From contig BLAL01000074.1 of NCBI GenBank assembly GCA_015698045.1, positions 124,001-188,000 on the forward strand: DNA of 64,000 bases, in the 5' to 3' direction. This stretch comes from Rhizophagus clarus. Its lineage: Eukaryota; Glomeromycota; Glomeromycetes; Glomerales; Glomeraceae. The position numbers were made by a program, and so were the translations under genes. Under the pieces are notes generated by a model. That model searched no databases. It saw only the letters and a program-made list of their open reading frames with translations, and was not told the origin of the DNA. Position 1 is the stretch's first letter, and every line of letters begins with the position of its first letter. Shown here one piece after another: positions 11,226-23,427 of this stretch.

Positions 11226-12164
11226 TATACAGTAGTTATTCAGATTGATTTTTATAGGTTAGGTGAGGTTCACGAAGTAATCCTATCCCTAACCACACTT
11301 AGTTAACAAAAGTGATATGTTTTATCATGCACTAAAGAAAATTTAATGATGATTATCGTCAGTTTCGTACAAATACGACCACATAAAAGATACTTAATTT
11401 GATCATCATTAGAACTGAATTGCGTTCTACATTTCTTTATTTTTTATAGTATTCTCCATTGTATTTAAATAATCCTAATTGCTTTTTCTGTCTATTATCA
11501 CAAAACTTATAAAGGGAAGTGACATAGTGTGATAATTGTAGATGATTATCGCCACTATACATCATGGATACTATATCTGTGATGCTTTTAAATAAATGAA
11601 AATATATATATCAACACACAAAAAATATTTTCATGTGGTATCCTAATGGTAAATTCTTTATATTCCCATATTTTGAGTTTATTCCTTCATTTGACTTAAG
11701 TATATCTTCTTTGATAACGTGTAATATCGATTGTATAGGTTTTCAATAATTGCAAGAAGTCCCGCACCATTTTCTATATTTTGTCATACGAATCCTCATT
11801 TGGGAATAACATTATCACAGATGTGTTCATTTATCGTTTAAGGTAGATTACATATTGTATCACATGCACTGCTTGCATAATTGATTGTCGTAAATTATAT
11901 ATATATCTGCACCAGTATGATCGATTATCACTCAGATGGTCATTGATTATCATTATCTGAGATATCTGTGCTATCTTGACTCATTCTTGAGAAAAGAGGT
12001 TTCACGATCTACCAAATAGAAGTTGAATTATGGTTAGTAATTTGGTTTATACGTTAAATTCCGAGGATCTAATACGAATTAATGATTGTGAAATGGTTCC
12101 AAAGAGAAATTTTTCTTATTTAGAGACAAATGTTTTTCTTTTTATTTTTTAAAAAAGATCATAA
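11226..12164. other. Intergenic, nothing recognised
   Basis: No convincing reading frame, RNA or repeat is visible in this AT-rich stretch. Confidence 0.4.
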
Positions 12165-12600
12165 AATGAGTAAGAGTAAGAGTCAGAGTCATTACTAATC
12201 TTTTGTTAAAAAGTTTTTAGCGATAGCTAACTTTCAACTTTGCTTTTTATTTAGATTGGTGTGCCGGTTATGATGAGTTTGAAGTGAACTGCTCTTGTGT
12301 TCTGTGTCCCAAATGTAATGAAAAACAAGTATATCGTAGATGTGCTCGTGTCGACGGTGGTAAGTAAATATTCTCAATGTCTCAATGACTCAACAACGAC
12401 TCAGAAATTTGTGACAAAAAATAATGAACATTTTGTTACAATTTCACAGTATATTAGTTGTTCTGTAATAATTAATCAGGAAACAAAAGAGAAATATTAT
12501 ATTAATGATACAAAATCGTCAAGAAAATGAATTGGATGATAATAATGATGTAACATTGTCAGAAAACAAATCAGACGAGGATTAAATTTGAACCAAACAA
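12165..12600 (+). CDS. Possible small spliced gene with a Cys-rich exon (uncertain)
   Basis: A likely exon at 12255-12358 follows the acceptor TTTATTTAG and ends at GTAAGTAAAT. It encodes WCAGYDEFEVNCSCVLCPKC followed by NEKQVYRRCARVDGG, with CxC-x2-CPxC spacing suggestive of a metal-binding fold. Upstream ATGAGTAAGA could be a first exon, since a donor GTAAGAG follows in the correct phase, but a four-base ATGA exon would fit equally well. The downstream continuation is not resolved: the obvious acceptors at about 12400 and 12450 lead to stops. It may be a broken gene. No family is recognised. Confidence 0.3.
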
Positions 12601-13307
12601 AAGATCGTATTTCTGATGAGTAACCATTACTTCGTAGGCTTCTTCCTATTACTCCATATTTTTTGAGTGTAAAATGTTGTCATTGAGTAAATTATCTCTA
12701 TCGTTGTTAATGTCTACTTCGGTCATAAACCAGCTATGTTTAAACAAGAAGGAAAAAATATGAACTATTTATACAATACCTGATTGTATACTTAAAATAT
12801 ACATTTTAGTTATTGTCTGCCTATATTTTCCGAACAATAGCAGGATCTACAAAGTACAAATGTCCAATATTCCGGAATATTAATAAATAATAATGATAAA
12901 AAAACATAATGGTAAACCATACAATAATTAATATTTATCTGAACTAAAAATAAATAAAAAAAAAATATTATAGTTAGAAAATGAAAAAATAAAATTTCGA
13001 ACATTGGTACTACATGATTTACTCCACAAAATATTATAATTTCAACATAATTAAACAACTCTACTTTCAAAGTGAACATTTACAAAAATTGACAAACTTT
13101 TTTAAAAAAAAAAATGATAATAAATATAACAAAAATTAAACGAGTATAACAAAAGTTAAAGTGTTTGGATTGCTAGAAGTATTATGTGTATGTCACGCAA
13201 AGAAATAACCAATCAATTTTGTTGCTGATGATTGTGTTTTGAACCAATAATAGATATATAATTTTGATCTACAAATTCGGAGTAATTTTATAATGCTTTA
13301 AAAAATT
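12601..13307. other. Intergenic, nothing recognised
   Basis: AT-rich; open frames here have the skewed hydrophobic composition expected of AT-rich non-coding DNA. Confidence 0.4.
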
Positions 13308-15745
13308 GCAGATCCCTGTCCGAACTCGTAACCGGCAGATATTACGTGAAAATTTTCCGCGTTTTAAAAGTCGAAGGAAAGGAGGTTCAAATATGTTTAT
13401 TTCAGGCGCCTGAATGAATTATACAAATACAATATAGTATAACATGATCATCAAGGGCGTATTTTGGCGTATTTCATAAGACTTTTTAAGATATGATATT
13501 CTGCAAAAAGAACTACTAAAAAGAGTATATACACACAAATTATAGTTATTTAAAAAACATGGTTTACTTTAAGTAAATATACAATAATTGGTCAAACATA
13601 TCTGAAACTTAAAATAAACAAATAAACTTGTTGCATGATTTAAAACAGTTATACAATGAACTTTATTTGTACAGCAAGAAATAAATAAAAAAAAATTCAA
13701 TCAAAAATATATCAAGATTTTGAGTTGCGATATACAGTACATATATTGGTAAAAGTCCAGTTGATGTGTAACAAAAAGTCAACGTATTACAAGAACATAA
13801 ATAAAGGTGTTGATTTATTTGGAATTAGTTACCCTCAAATTCAAATATTTATTCAAACACGACTTATACTAAGATGCCCACTTGAAGAATAGCATATTAT
13901 TTATAAAATACGACCCCTGTGGAATTATCATTTGTGAAATTTACGTTACCTTCTGTTAATTGGAATGAATTTTTTATTGGATGATGTAATGAAACGAAAC
14001 TGTAGTTGAAATTACTCTATCTTAAAAAAAAAAATTTACCTATTAAACTATATAATTAAAGAAAGAGAAGTGCGTCAAACCACTGATAATGGTCCACATT
14101 ATCACAACTCAAATGGCATGGAATTCAAGTAAAAAAAATGGAGGTCGGTGAGGCTAAAACCATTGTAAGTTCTCATCATGCTCAAGTTTGTAGCAAAACC
14201 AATTTTTTTTTGTTTTTTAAAAAAAACTACGCTTACTTGTAATAACCAATAAACCATTAAATATCCCTTTTAACAAAATGATTTTATTCTGATTGGTGGT
14301 GAAATCCAAGAAAGTAATGATATCACAGCAGCTATCAAGAATATTGCTAACACTTCAATTGCACATATAGGGTCGAATTGTATACTAAAGGTAAACACTA
14401 TATTTATTTAGGGCATTTGCAACAAAACATTATTCGTACTAATTAGTAATAATAATTTATTGACAGAAGCCAAATGTTGGAAATTGGACATCATTTTCTT
14501 ACGCTCAGATTCAAAAATTTGTCAAAAGGTGAAATACATGGTAAATTTAATAAATTCTCTTCAAAGAGATAACATAGATTGAATATTTTATATGTTGTAG
14601 ACCTTTAGATATGACTGAATTTCATTATCAAGTGGCTGAGTGACAAAAGAAGCTCAAAAATATGGAAAAAGGGTAGCGAAAACGCATTAAAAAAAAAAAG
14701 AATTTCAGCTATTTTAGAGAAATGTTTTATGGCTGAAAATGCTGACAAGAGTTACCGAATGACGATTGCTTAGGTTGTGTGAAATTTATTAACTTCAAAA
14801 GCGCAACATACCGAAAGTAACGACTATATAAGGTTGGATAAAAGTTATGCAGCACAGTTATGTGAAAAAAGTGCCCAAGGTAGTACTTGAAGAGGCTTAA
14901 AAACAACGTAACTTTTACTTAATATAACTATAATATAGTTATTTTAGATAAGAATCTATCGAAGCGTCAAATAAAAATAAAAAAATTTATTTAAAAATAT
15001 ATCATTGAAAACGTCAGGATAAACGTAATGTGTTACAATGTTTTATTTTTAATATTAAGCACGGTTACTTCAGGGATGAAAAATGGGTTTTGCTAAAAAT
15101 TGATTAGTGATCAACAAAAGTCTGCACCAAATATTAAATTTACAGTTAACTCACGTATCACAAATTAAAACAAATTATTTCTTTTTTTTTACATAATAAA
15201 AAAATTTTGTGTAGATCGGTAATTGGAATCGGGTAAATTATATTACATGATTACAGCGTCATGTAGATCACCACTTTCTGTAAAAAAAAAAAAAAGATTT
15301 TAGAATAAATCTTTAAATTTTATACAGTTAATTGCTTTATTCTGATTATAACACATGTATCTTGGACATGGAAATAAAAAGAGAAATGTAATTTTAATTC
15401 GGTAATGTGATCCATATTCGGAACTTTAATCTGAAGTTTTTTTTGTCCCTACAGTAAATTTATACACACAGAAAATAAGCATTGTCGCTGTATATTAAAT
15501 ATTTAAATTAATAACAATAGCATTGTAAAAAAGGGAACAACCGATAAGTATGCAATCATGCAAGTTAATAAGATTTTGAAATGCTACCTTTTATTTTACA
15601 GTCAAATTTAACCATGTGAACGCAAATTTATAGAAAAGTCCTGAAATTTCCTTGAGAAATGTGAGGAATAACATAAAATTTCCAATTTTATTACAAAAAG
15701 AAGATGCATCAAATACACGCATTTATGCAAAAATTCCTTCCTGAC
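13308..15745 (-). repeat. Dispersed repeat family R1, copy 2 (inverted, longer)
   Basis: The reverse complement matches copy 1 (6430-8035) block by block: the right-end block at 13308-13490, a block at 15410-15600 (GTGATCCATATTCGGAAC, GGGAACAACCGATAAG), and the left-end block at 15600-15745. The interior is about 0.8 kb longer than in copy 1. It contains a stretch (14270-14900) with patches that might be old coding sequence (for example GGEIQESNDITAAIKNIANT) but no recognisable family. Confidence 0.6.
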
Positions 15746-16282
15746 TAATCTAAATTTGTTATGACTGCCATGAGAATAAGACTACTGCAATATTTTATTA
15801 TGAACACAATATTATCAATTTTATTCCTTCAAATTTATTAAAGTTATTTTTTGATTTCTGAGAACTTACAACACATAATCATGTGTTTTCTGATTTTCAC
15901 TTAATACGAAAGAAAAATCATTGCCTTCGTTAAATAACTTGCTATTCGTTTCTATAAGAATTATTGGATGCGTTAATTTTAAGTCATAATTCCAATATTC
16001 TTTTTTCTTGATTGGATATATCAAACTTTCGTACTAATCTTCAATCATATCTTTAAATTCATTATATCCCGTGTAATTTTCCAAAATTCGTATCTGATTC
16101 CATTTATACCTGCCGCTTATGTCTTGAATTACTTCGCGATTCTATTCCTCTAATCAAGTCCTTATATATATAATAATTTTTGTGGTAGGTTTATAACATT
16201 TCCTTTAAAATTTCGTTTCTTTCTATATTTGGTTTCTTTCTTGATTATATTTTTGTCTGTTTCTAAAATTAACTTCTATTAT
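15746..16282. other. Intergenic, nothing recognised
   Basis: AT-rich; no frame or element seen. Confidence 0.4.
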
Positions 16283-16785
16283 TATGTGTGCTATTTTAAA
16301 TCATTTTTTCCTATTTGAAAAATAAAAGTAGTATCATTTATTTTTACCTTATTTATACTGTAGGTAACCACGGAAAAGGTAATTAATTATGTGTGCTATT
16401 TTAATCATTTTTTCCTGTTTGAAAAATAAAAGCATTATCATTTATTTTTACCTTATTTATACTGTAGGTAACCTTAAATATGTGTGCTATTTTAAATCAT
16501 TTTTTCCTATTTGAAAAATAAAAGTAGTATCATTTATTTTTACCTTATTTATACTGTAGGTAACCACGGAAAAGGTAGTTAATTATGTGTGCTATTTTAA
16601 ATCATTTTTTCCTGTTTGAAAAATAAAAGCATTATCATTTATTTTTACCTTATTTATACTGTAGGTAACCTTAAATATGTGTGCTATTTTAAATCATTTT
16701 TTCCGGTTTGAAAAATAAAAGCATTATCATTTATTTTTACCTTATTTATACTGTAGGTAACCACGGAAAAGGTAATTAATTAAAG
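16283..16785. repeat. Minisatellite with alternating 105- and 91-bp units
   Basis: Five units start with TATGTGTGCTATTTTAAATC-like sequence at 16283, 16388, 16479, 16584 and 16676, giving spacings of 105, 91, 105 and 92. All share TTTTTCCTATTTGAAAAATA, a CATTTATTTTTACC block and CTGTAGGTAACC. Long units then carry ACGGAAAAGGTAATTAAT, short units CTTAAA. The array is thus built of a dimer of about 196 bp, a small higher-order repeat. Units are nearly identical, so it is recent. Confidence 0.95.
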
Positions 16786-18151
16786 TACAATAAAGATTGT
16801 AGATGAAGATTTCAAGCCATCACAAAGGATGGAAGGTCACAAAATGTATCACATTTAGTTTAATAGGCAAAACAAAAATTTTTTTAAGTTCATCTGAATC
16901 ACATGACCCGTATGGAAATTGATAAACTGTGTTTTTTTGACCTTACATAAGCAAATTCCGTCCAGACCTGACAATCATCGCATGATTGTGATACATACAG
17001 ATCTACCTACCAATGAAGTTATTTTAGAATGTGTAACATTTTAGGTTAAACGACGAAACCAAATATTTTGAATAATATGTAAAATATGGAAAATTGGCGT
17101 TAAGATTATTTTCTTGGGGGAGCGGGAAGTCCGGTCAAAGTTTTAAGATTTATGGATCGTATATTGAACTTAATAAAAGATTGCTGATATTTAGGGATTG
17201 GATACAGAGTTCAAATTGTAATTAGAAATATTACTTTAATTTAATAATTATAAAAAGAAATAATAACTAAATTTATTATTTAATCCAATAGAAAACAATG
17301 ATAAATTTTATTTTCATACATTGAAAACATATAATGAAATAAACAATTTAATGGTAAATATTTATTATTATAAAGACTGTTTCCAAAGATTATGAGCAAG
17401 TCCTGCAAAGATCAAATCCGAAGACTCAGTCTTAAAGTTCAGACCTTGAACTTTATCTCGTTCCTATCTTTTATATAAAAAGCTTAGCCTCACATAATAA
17501 TATGCTCATTAGGAAATGGAAATGATGATCAGGCTGAGTTATATAATTAATAGATGAATTGATATCATTCTTGTGCAATTTGTTGCATGTAATCTGACAT
17601 GTTTTTTTGCTTCTATAAGAATTCACGTTTAATACAATGGTTATTTTCAATCAATCAGACCATTTTATTTAAATTACACATATTTGTTTTTTTACCATGA
17701 TTACACACAAAAAAAAAAAATAAATCTAATTATTCAAGTAACATTTTTTTTGTATCAGTTCTTTATTCTGTAAATCAAGGGTCAAATACTTTTTGTATCA
17801 GACGAAAAAAAACAACCAAATATTATGTTATTCTTTGTTTACATCCGAGTAAAGAAAAAAGAATTTTTTTTTTTTATTCAAAAGATTAATATAATGCATA
17901 AATATTATTTTATGTACTTATTAAAACTCTAAAGAAAAAAAGGTTTTATTGTTACCACAAATAAAGCTGTGTTATAATTTAAGTTGTACTCCTATCTGCA
18001 TCTTATTGTAAATCGTAATTTGGAATCATGCTTCGATAAATCACAAACGATACTCATATCACTATATTTGCATATTTAAGATATTTAGATGAGAGTTTTC
18101 TAATTTATAAATAATTATATCACTTGATATTATTATTTTTTTTTTTTTTGT
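16786..18151. other. Intergenic, nothing recognised
   Basis: AT-rich with several homopolymer runs; no gene, RNA or clear element seen. Confidence 0.4.
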
Positions 18152-18159
18152 TATATAAA
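18152..18159 (+). promoter_or_regulatory. TATA box of the 18.2-kb gene
   Basis: TATATAAA followed by CCC, 59 nt before the ATG. The same octamer precedes the genes at 21918, 31178 and 63653. Confidence 0.6.
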
Positions 18160-18217
18160 CCCAGATATTTTCTGTTTAAGAAATATAACTTGTTCTATTA
18201 TATTAATTAACGCAATC

Positions 18218-18910
18218 ATGAATAAGAATTTAAATTATAACAAAAAACCATATAATGTTAATTACCCTCAACCTATTCCAACACACTCTTTTGATTTTCC
18301 CGATAAAATTACAGTAACTCAACCAGTTACGCAACATCAAGAATTTCAAGATCCATCATGTAGCTTTGCTACTTTCGATGGAACAACGACTATGCAACAC
18401 CGGCAATTTTTCCCGGTTTTAAATTATTTAAAATTTTATTACCTTTCACCAAACGATTTCAATTTTTATCTTGTAATTTGTAAAATCATTCAACAAAATT
18501 CTTTCGATAATCATAACCATCATGATCATGAATTCTTTTATCAACATCCAAGATATCCTTCTTTAAGATATCATGTCACTTGTAAATTACTTCCATATTC
18601 ATCGGTGGAAAACATTTTGAATAATGAAGAGTGCAGATTAAATTTTGGTGTGAAATTATTGTCTCTAGATCAAAAATTCAACCTTGAACGAAACTTGCGA
18701 GAAAAACTTTATTATCGAATGTATTATTATGATATGAATACAAATAATAACGTTGCGAATCAAACCGTTTCAATGGAAGAAGCACAAATATATGATAATG
18801 ATCATATTACTCGTCAAGATACAAATGTGGCGAAAGATAATATCGTTAATCCACAACAAGACGACGAAAATTTAATGTTTCAGCAAAATAATTTCGGAAC
18901 CACTCATTAA
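18218..18910 (+). CDS. Hypothetical protein, 230 aa, Asn/Gln/His-rich
   Basis: Single-exon gene behind a good TATA box. I do not recognise a named domain. The N-terminus (1-60) is Pro/Asn/Gln-rich and looks disordered. The middle (about 65-175) is more globular, with aromatic clusters (LNYLKFYYLSPNDFNFYLVI), an HDHEFFYQHPRYPSLRYHV motif, then CKLLPYSSVENILNNEECRL and LERNLREKLYYRMYYYD. The tail (180-230) is acidic and Asn/Gln-rich. There is no signal peptide or membrane segment. Codon use, the clean Met start and the abrupt end of the frame support a real gene; it is probably specific to this fungal lineage. Function unknown; a regulatory or DNA-associated protein is possible but not shown. 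Confidence 0.7.
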   Translation: MNKNLNYNKKPYNVNYPQPIPTHSFDFPDKITVTQPVTQHQEFQDPSCSFATFDGTTTMQHRQFFPVLNYLKFYYLSPNDFNFYLVICKIIQQNSFDNHNHHDHEFFYQHPRYPSLRYHVTCKLLPYSSVENILNNEECRLNFGVKLLSLDQKFNLERNLREKLYYRMYYYDMNTNNNVANQTVSMEEAQIYDNDHITRQDTNVAKDNIVNPQQDDENLMFQQNNFGTTH

Positions 18911-19439
18911 CTCAAATGATACTTATATAACACATATAGATAGCTTTATTTTTTACTTTAGTATATATTTACTCGAATATTTACTCGATTTCGATTTATT
19001 ATAATAATATTAATACAAATTTATAAAACATGTCATCAAATAAATTATGGTAAGAAAAATTAGGTTAAAAAATAAATCGTTTTCCAATTCACGTTAAAAT
19101 CTTACCTTTGTCGTTCAATAACTTTGTTTATAACAATAAGGTTCTTTATTATTCTATTTTTTTTTTTTTTTTAGCCTTTTATCCTTCTTCTTTTTATCCA
19201 TCTTTTATTATAATTTTCTAACTTTATTTTTTTTTTTTTTTTTTTTTTTTGTTTGACACATATATTGATGTTGTTTATGTATAATAATGATTTTTTAAGA
19301 TTTTTAAGCTTTAATAAAATTATTGTGGTTAATTTATTATAAAATTAGATTTCGACTAACAGTGATTGCTTTAAGTATTAAACTTGCAACGCATCTTAGA
19401 CAGTTGCGATAGATGATCGCATGCGGTGCGACCTCGTAA
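18911..19439. other. Intergenic with T-homopolymer runs
   Basis: Two long poly-T tracts (about 19158-19172 and 19227-19250) and otherwise AT-rich sequence. Confidence 0.5.
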
Positions 19440-20850
19440 AAAGACTTCAAAGTTTCATGATACAAAATTTTTCGAAAAATAAAAAAAATCAAAAAATTTT
19501 TTTTTTTTTTTTTATTTGTTTATTTATTTATTTTATTTTTTTTTTGAAGAAAAAAAGAAATAATTCACCAAATTGACCATTCAAATTATTTTAAAGGATG
19601 ACAGATGACTAATTCTGAAACATTCGTTCGATGATCTACATTGATTTAATTATTACTGCATGCAATACAGATAATAGTCAAACTTTGTAAATTGATTAGT
19701 ACCCAAATAGTTTACACAGCAACTAATTCTACCATTCAAATCATGAATTTTGTACTGCAGTAACCTACGATATTAATAGATTGTTATTTGGAATTTTTTA
19801 AAACAATTAGTATAACTGATAAGGTTTTCATGAAGAATTTTGTGCTCATTAATTCATTGTAGAAATATTGCAAATACTGTATTTCTTGGCATGTTTCACA
19901 CTTTTTTTGTATAATTATTTAAATTAATTGTTTCGTATTTAATTAAAGGATTGGAAATTCGCCGCAGGTGATTTATCGTTGTACAAAAATTTATTTGAAT
20001 TTTTAATTTAGCTGTTAAGTAAAAAAATACTCTAAAAAAAAAAATGCGAATAATATTTTTTTTATGATCAATAGTTTTTTTGCGTTTTTTAATTCTGGCC
20101 AAAAATTATAATTTTGACCAGAATTAAAGCCTGCGTTGTAATTTTGCGATCCGGATGAATCCGTGATCCGTCAATCCGATTCAAAATAATTCGAATATTC
20201 TTAATCGATCCGCAGATGAATATTTTTTTTTTTTTTATTAGTATTTTAGTATTTTTCTTTTTTTTTTTTTTTTTCTATATCGATATGAAGTATATTTATG
20301 ACGGATCATTCGGATAATCCGTTTTTCCGACCGAAACTTTAACATGAAGTTTGAATCGGATATTAATCCGCGGCAGCGCACAAACGTTACTTAAATATTG
20401 CCGGATTTTCCGAAAGATTTGTGGTAAATCCGTAAAAATTTTTTAAATCCGGAATTTTTCGGACGTGACGTGGCAGATTTCCGGTAAAATTTTCAAATAT
20501 CGGATATTTAATAGTATATAATAAACCATTGAACTTTTATTTTTATTTTATTCCGGTCACATGTTCCGACGCAAAAAATAAATTTCCGGAATTTTTAGGT
20601 TTTTTCGGAAAAAATCCGAAATTTTTTCAAAAACTTTTTGTGCGCTGATCCGCGGATTGACATCGCAACACTATTGCGGTGATGATCGCCTGCGGCAACA
20701 TTCTAAGAATTTAAAATAAATGTATTTTTATTCATTATTCCTTTTACAGAATCTCATTACCTGAATAAGCTTAATTCAAATATTCTTTATTGTTTTTTTG
20801 CATTCTTTGATTAATTCATTTAGAATCCTAAAACATCACGGGGTTTTCCG
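19440..20850 (+). repeat. Dispersed repeat family R1, partial copy 3, interrupted
   Basis: The left part (19440-19900) resembles 7265-7700 (TTTCATGATACAAAATTTT; AGAAATAATTCACCAAATTG; GACAGATGACTAATTCTGAAAC). The right part (20735-20850) resembles 7800-7910 (TTCCTTTTACAGAATCTCAT; TTAATTCATTTAGAATCC). Between them lies about 0.8 kb of unrelated DNA, including an imperfect palindrome at 20089-20127 (TTAATTCTGGCC... GACCAGAATTAA) and a stretch at 20130-20672 full of ATCCG/CGGAT words. Confidence 0.5.
20130..20672. mobile_element. Probable non-autonomous element rich in CGGAT/ATCCG words
   Basis: The left end (TTTTGCGATCCGGATGAATC, GTGATCCGTCAATCCG) and right end (GATCCGCGGATTGACATCGC AACA) share inverted TTGCGAT...CAATCCG sequence, and CGGAT/ATCCG words fill the interior. 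It sits inside an R1 repeat copy, suggesting insertion. I could not find a convincing target duplication. Confidence 0.4.
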
Positions 20851-21176
20851 GTACCAGGATCATATTATATTAGATCACCATGTACGTACCCGATTTATAA
20901 CATTGATTTAAACTCGGGGCATAATCTTAAAAATTTAATATTATAATTTTATACGGGTACAGTAAGGAATATGTTGCTAGTTCTATTAATAATCGTGAAA
21001 GTCAATAGTTGTCCTAATATCAGATATAGAATTAATTTATTGGTAACTTTGCCGCACATTATTATTATTAGGAATAATCTATCCATTCTTATATTCTATT
21101 GTCTTACAAAATCTCGATTTAGATTTACAAAAAATAGTAAAGAAAAATTTAACTTGTCAAAGTTGCCACCAATAAA

Positions 21177-21214
<38 letters not shown>

Positions 21215-21797
21215 TATTATACATTAGGAATGCAGTCTTTCACAATCTTTTTTAAGAAAATTTTTTCTTTTTTTTTTTTTTAACTTTTTCCTTATTTGAC
21301 TTCATTTTTATTTATTAAATTCGTCGCAAGAGGAGACAAATAATATTTAAAATAAAATTTATATACTAAAATTTAAAATAGACATCTATCAAGGATATGC
21401 ATTTTCATATTGATTCCGAGATTAGATTGGATTGGATTAATGAAACATTACTTGATTTATTTATCGAAATTTAAAATAAGCTAATTCTTTCATGATGCAG
21501 CCATGGATATACATTGTTTTTTTTTTTAAATTTCAGATTCGACAATGGATTGGATTAAATGATGCATCCTAAAACAGATTAGTTCAAATAATATTATTTG
21601 ATGGATTAATGCGAATGGCGACATCTGAGATTTTTAAGGAGCAATGAATACGATCGTACGTAGATTATTATGCCGATAATAAAGCAAAAAAAGCAACGAT
21701 ACAAAGGGATTTTAAAGCTAAAGCGGTAACAAACATTGTCGTGTAATATTGATTCCAATTATTATTTTTTTTTTTTTTACTTGAATTGATCTTTCCT
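20851..21797. other. Intergenic with (ATT)n microsatellite
   Basis: A run of about eleven TTA/ATT units at 21178-21212 is the only clear feature. The open frame across it is a leucine run produced by the microsatellite. Confidence 0.6.
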
Positions 21798-21805
21798 TAT
21801 ATAAA
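21798..21805 (+). promoter_or_regulatory. TATA box of the 21.9-kb gene
   Basis: TATATAAA in the context CCTTATATAAACC, 113-120 nt upstream of the ATG at 21918. Confidence 0.5.
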
Positions 21806-21917
21806 CCAAATTATTTTGACGAGGAAAATTCAAAAAATTCGAATTCTTTTTTTTTATTTTTATTTTTGTTATTTACGAAATTTATTTTTTTTTCTAACAA
21901 TCATCATTAAATAAAAA

Positions 21918-22458
21918 ATGTGTAAATTCGGTCTCAGTGTAAATATTTGTTCTTTTACCAAAAAAAAAAAAAATATCTCAAACCACTTTTTTTAATGAAG
22001 CATGTACTTACTTCTTGTAGGAAAATAATCTTATTAGACATTACGTGATGATGTATGGGCATTTCGATGATTGTTTCGATAGGATTAGCAAGAAATTACC
22101 AGGATACACACCGGAACAAATCGCTAACCAGTCAGTAACATAATATTATACATATTCTTCTTTCAAATAATATTTTAATTTTTTTTTTATATAAATTAAT
22201 TTAGCTGGAAAAGATATCTTGATCCGGATTGTAAGTAAAATCTTCCCCTCTTAAAGATGTAAAATGTATAATGGATTAATAATTTATTTTTGATTAGCTC
22301 CAGTAAATAAATGTGGTTTTGAAACATATGACCGGCTTCAAGCGATAAATATTAATAATGTAAAATTGCGGTATTTGGTATTTATATGCCAAGAATTATG
22401 TCTTTCATTTAAAAGAATTGTGAAAGAGAAAATACCCATTTTTAATTTAATTAATTAA
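21918..22458 (+). CDS. Myb/SANT-like DNA-binding protein, 105 aa, 4 exons
   Basis: Exons 21918-21938, 22021-22130, 22205-22230 and 22298-22458. Introns are GT-AG (GTAAAT, GTCAGT and GTAAGT donors; TTGTAG, TTTAG and GATTAG acceptors). Exons 2-3 join to give NNLIRHYVMMYGHFDDCFDR followed by ISKKLPGYTPEQIANHWKRY and LDPD. This is a Myb-like repeat: the pattern I-x-K-L-x-x-x-T-x-x-Q-x-x-x-x-W-x-x-x-L-D-P is the second and third helix of SANT/Myb domains that contact DNA. The tail (about 56-105) shows no second repeat, unlike the relative at 56104-56773, whose third exon is also exactly 26 nt and also encodes the HW...LDP end of the domain. The first exon (seven codons) is the least certain part. 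Likely nuclear, target genes unknown. Confidence 0.7.
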
Positions 22459-23388
22459 TTATATTCCTCATGAATTTATTGATAATTCATTTGTTTTTTT
22501 TTTAAAATTTTATAAAATATGTAAATACATACGTAATAATAAAACTTTTCTTGAAAAATATCTATGATTTTCGATTAAAGAAGACTAATTTCGTGTACAA
22601 TAACTAGTTTTTTTTTTAAAATAAAAATCAAAAATATTCCCTAATTTCGGAATTCAAATTCATGATTCCTGAGTTATCAAACGAAACCCTCTGTATATAT
22701 TCTCGTATCTTTTTTTGAGATCAAATTTAAATTAATATATGTATTAACGTGCTATTTATAAATTAATGGAAGGGTTAAACACCTACTTTCATTTTGTAAA
22801 TTCATTTCCTCAAGATTAATATGATAGTAATAGTAGTATAGTCTCCGGTCCTTTTTAAATATATTATGAACTCGTTGACGTTCTCAAAAGTAAGTCTGAT
22901 GTTGTCATCAATGATTTGATATTGTAAAGGTGAAATATAAAACGCCTTAAATTTGTAAAAAGAAAACTGTGAAAATGAGAAAAGAAAAATGAAAAGATAA
23001 CATTGATACAGAAAGATAAAGAAACAGGGAAATCACGAAATTAAAAAGAAAATAAACGATTACCGGTCGTGATGATCGGGATGAAATTTGTAAAATCCTA
23101 ATGCATGATATACCGAAATGCTGGGTACACGCCAACATCACGCCACTTTATGTCAACCCAGTCATGTAAAAAAGATGAACTTTTCAACAAAAAATCATTC
23201 AACACAGTAATGACGTTATAAAAACAAAAAAAAAAAAAAAAAATAATAGGCGGCGTTAACATATATCTTGTAACTCTATGTATTTCTTGCTAATTAATGC
23301 GAGTTAAAAGAAAAGAACGTTGTAATGTTTATTATTCGCTGAATTAAGAATATATTTACTTAAAATATTTTCGTTATCATAGCCATCG

Positions 23389-23427
<39 letters not shown>

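Noticed and set aside
20971-21255. Frame with a run of leucines resembling a membrane segment
   Set aside because: The leucines are an (ATT/TTA)n microsatellite read in one frame.
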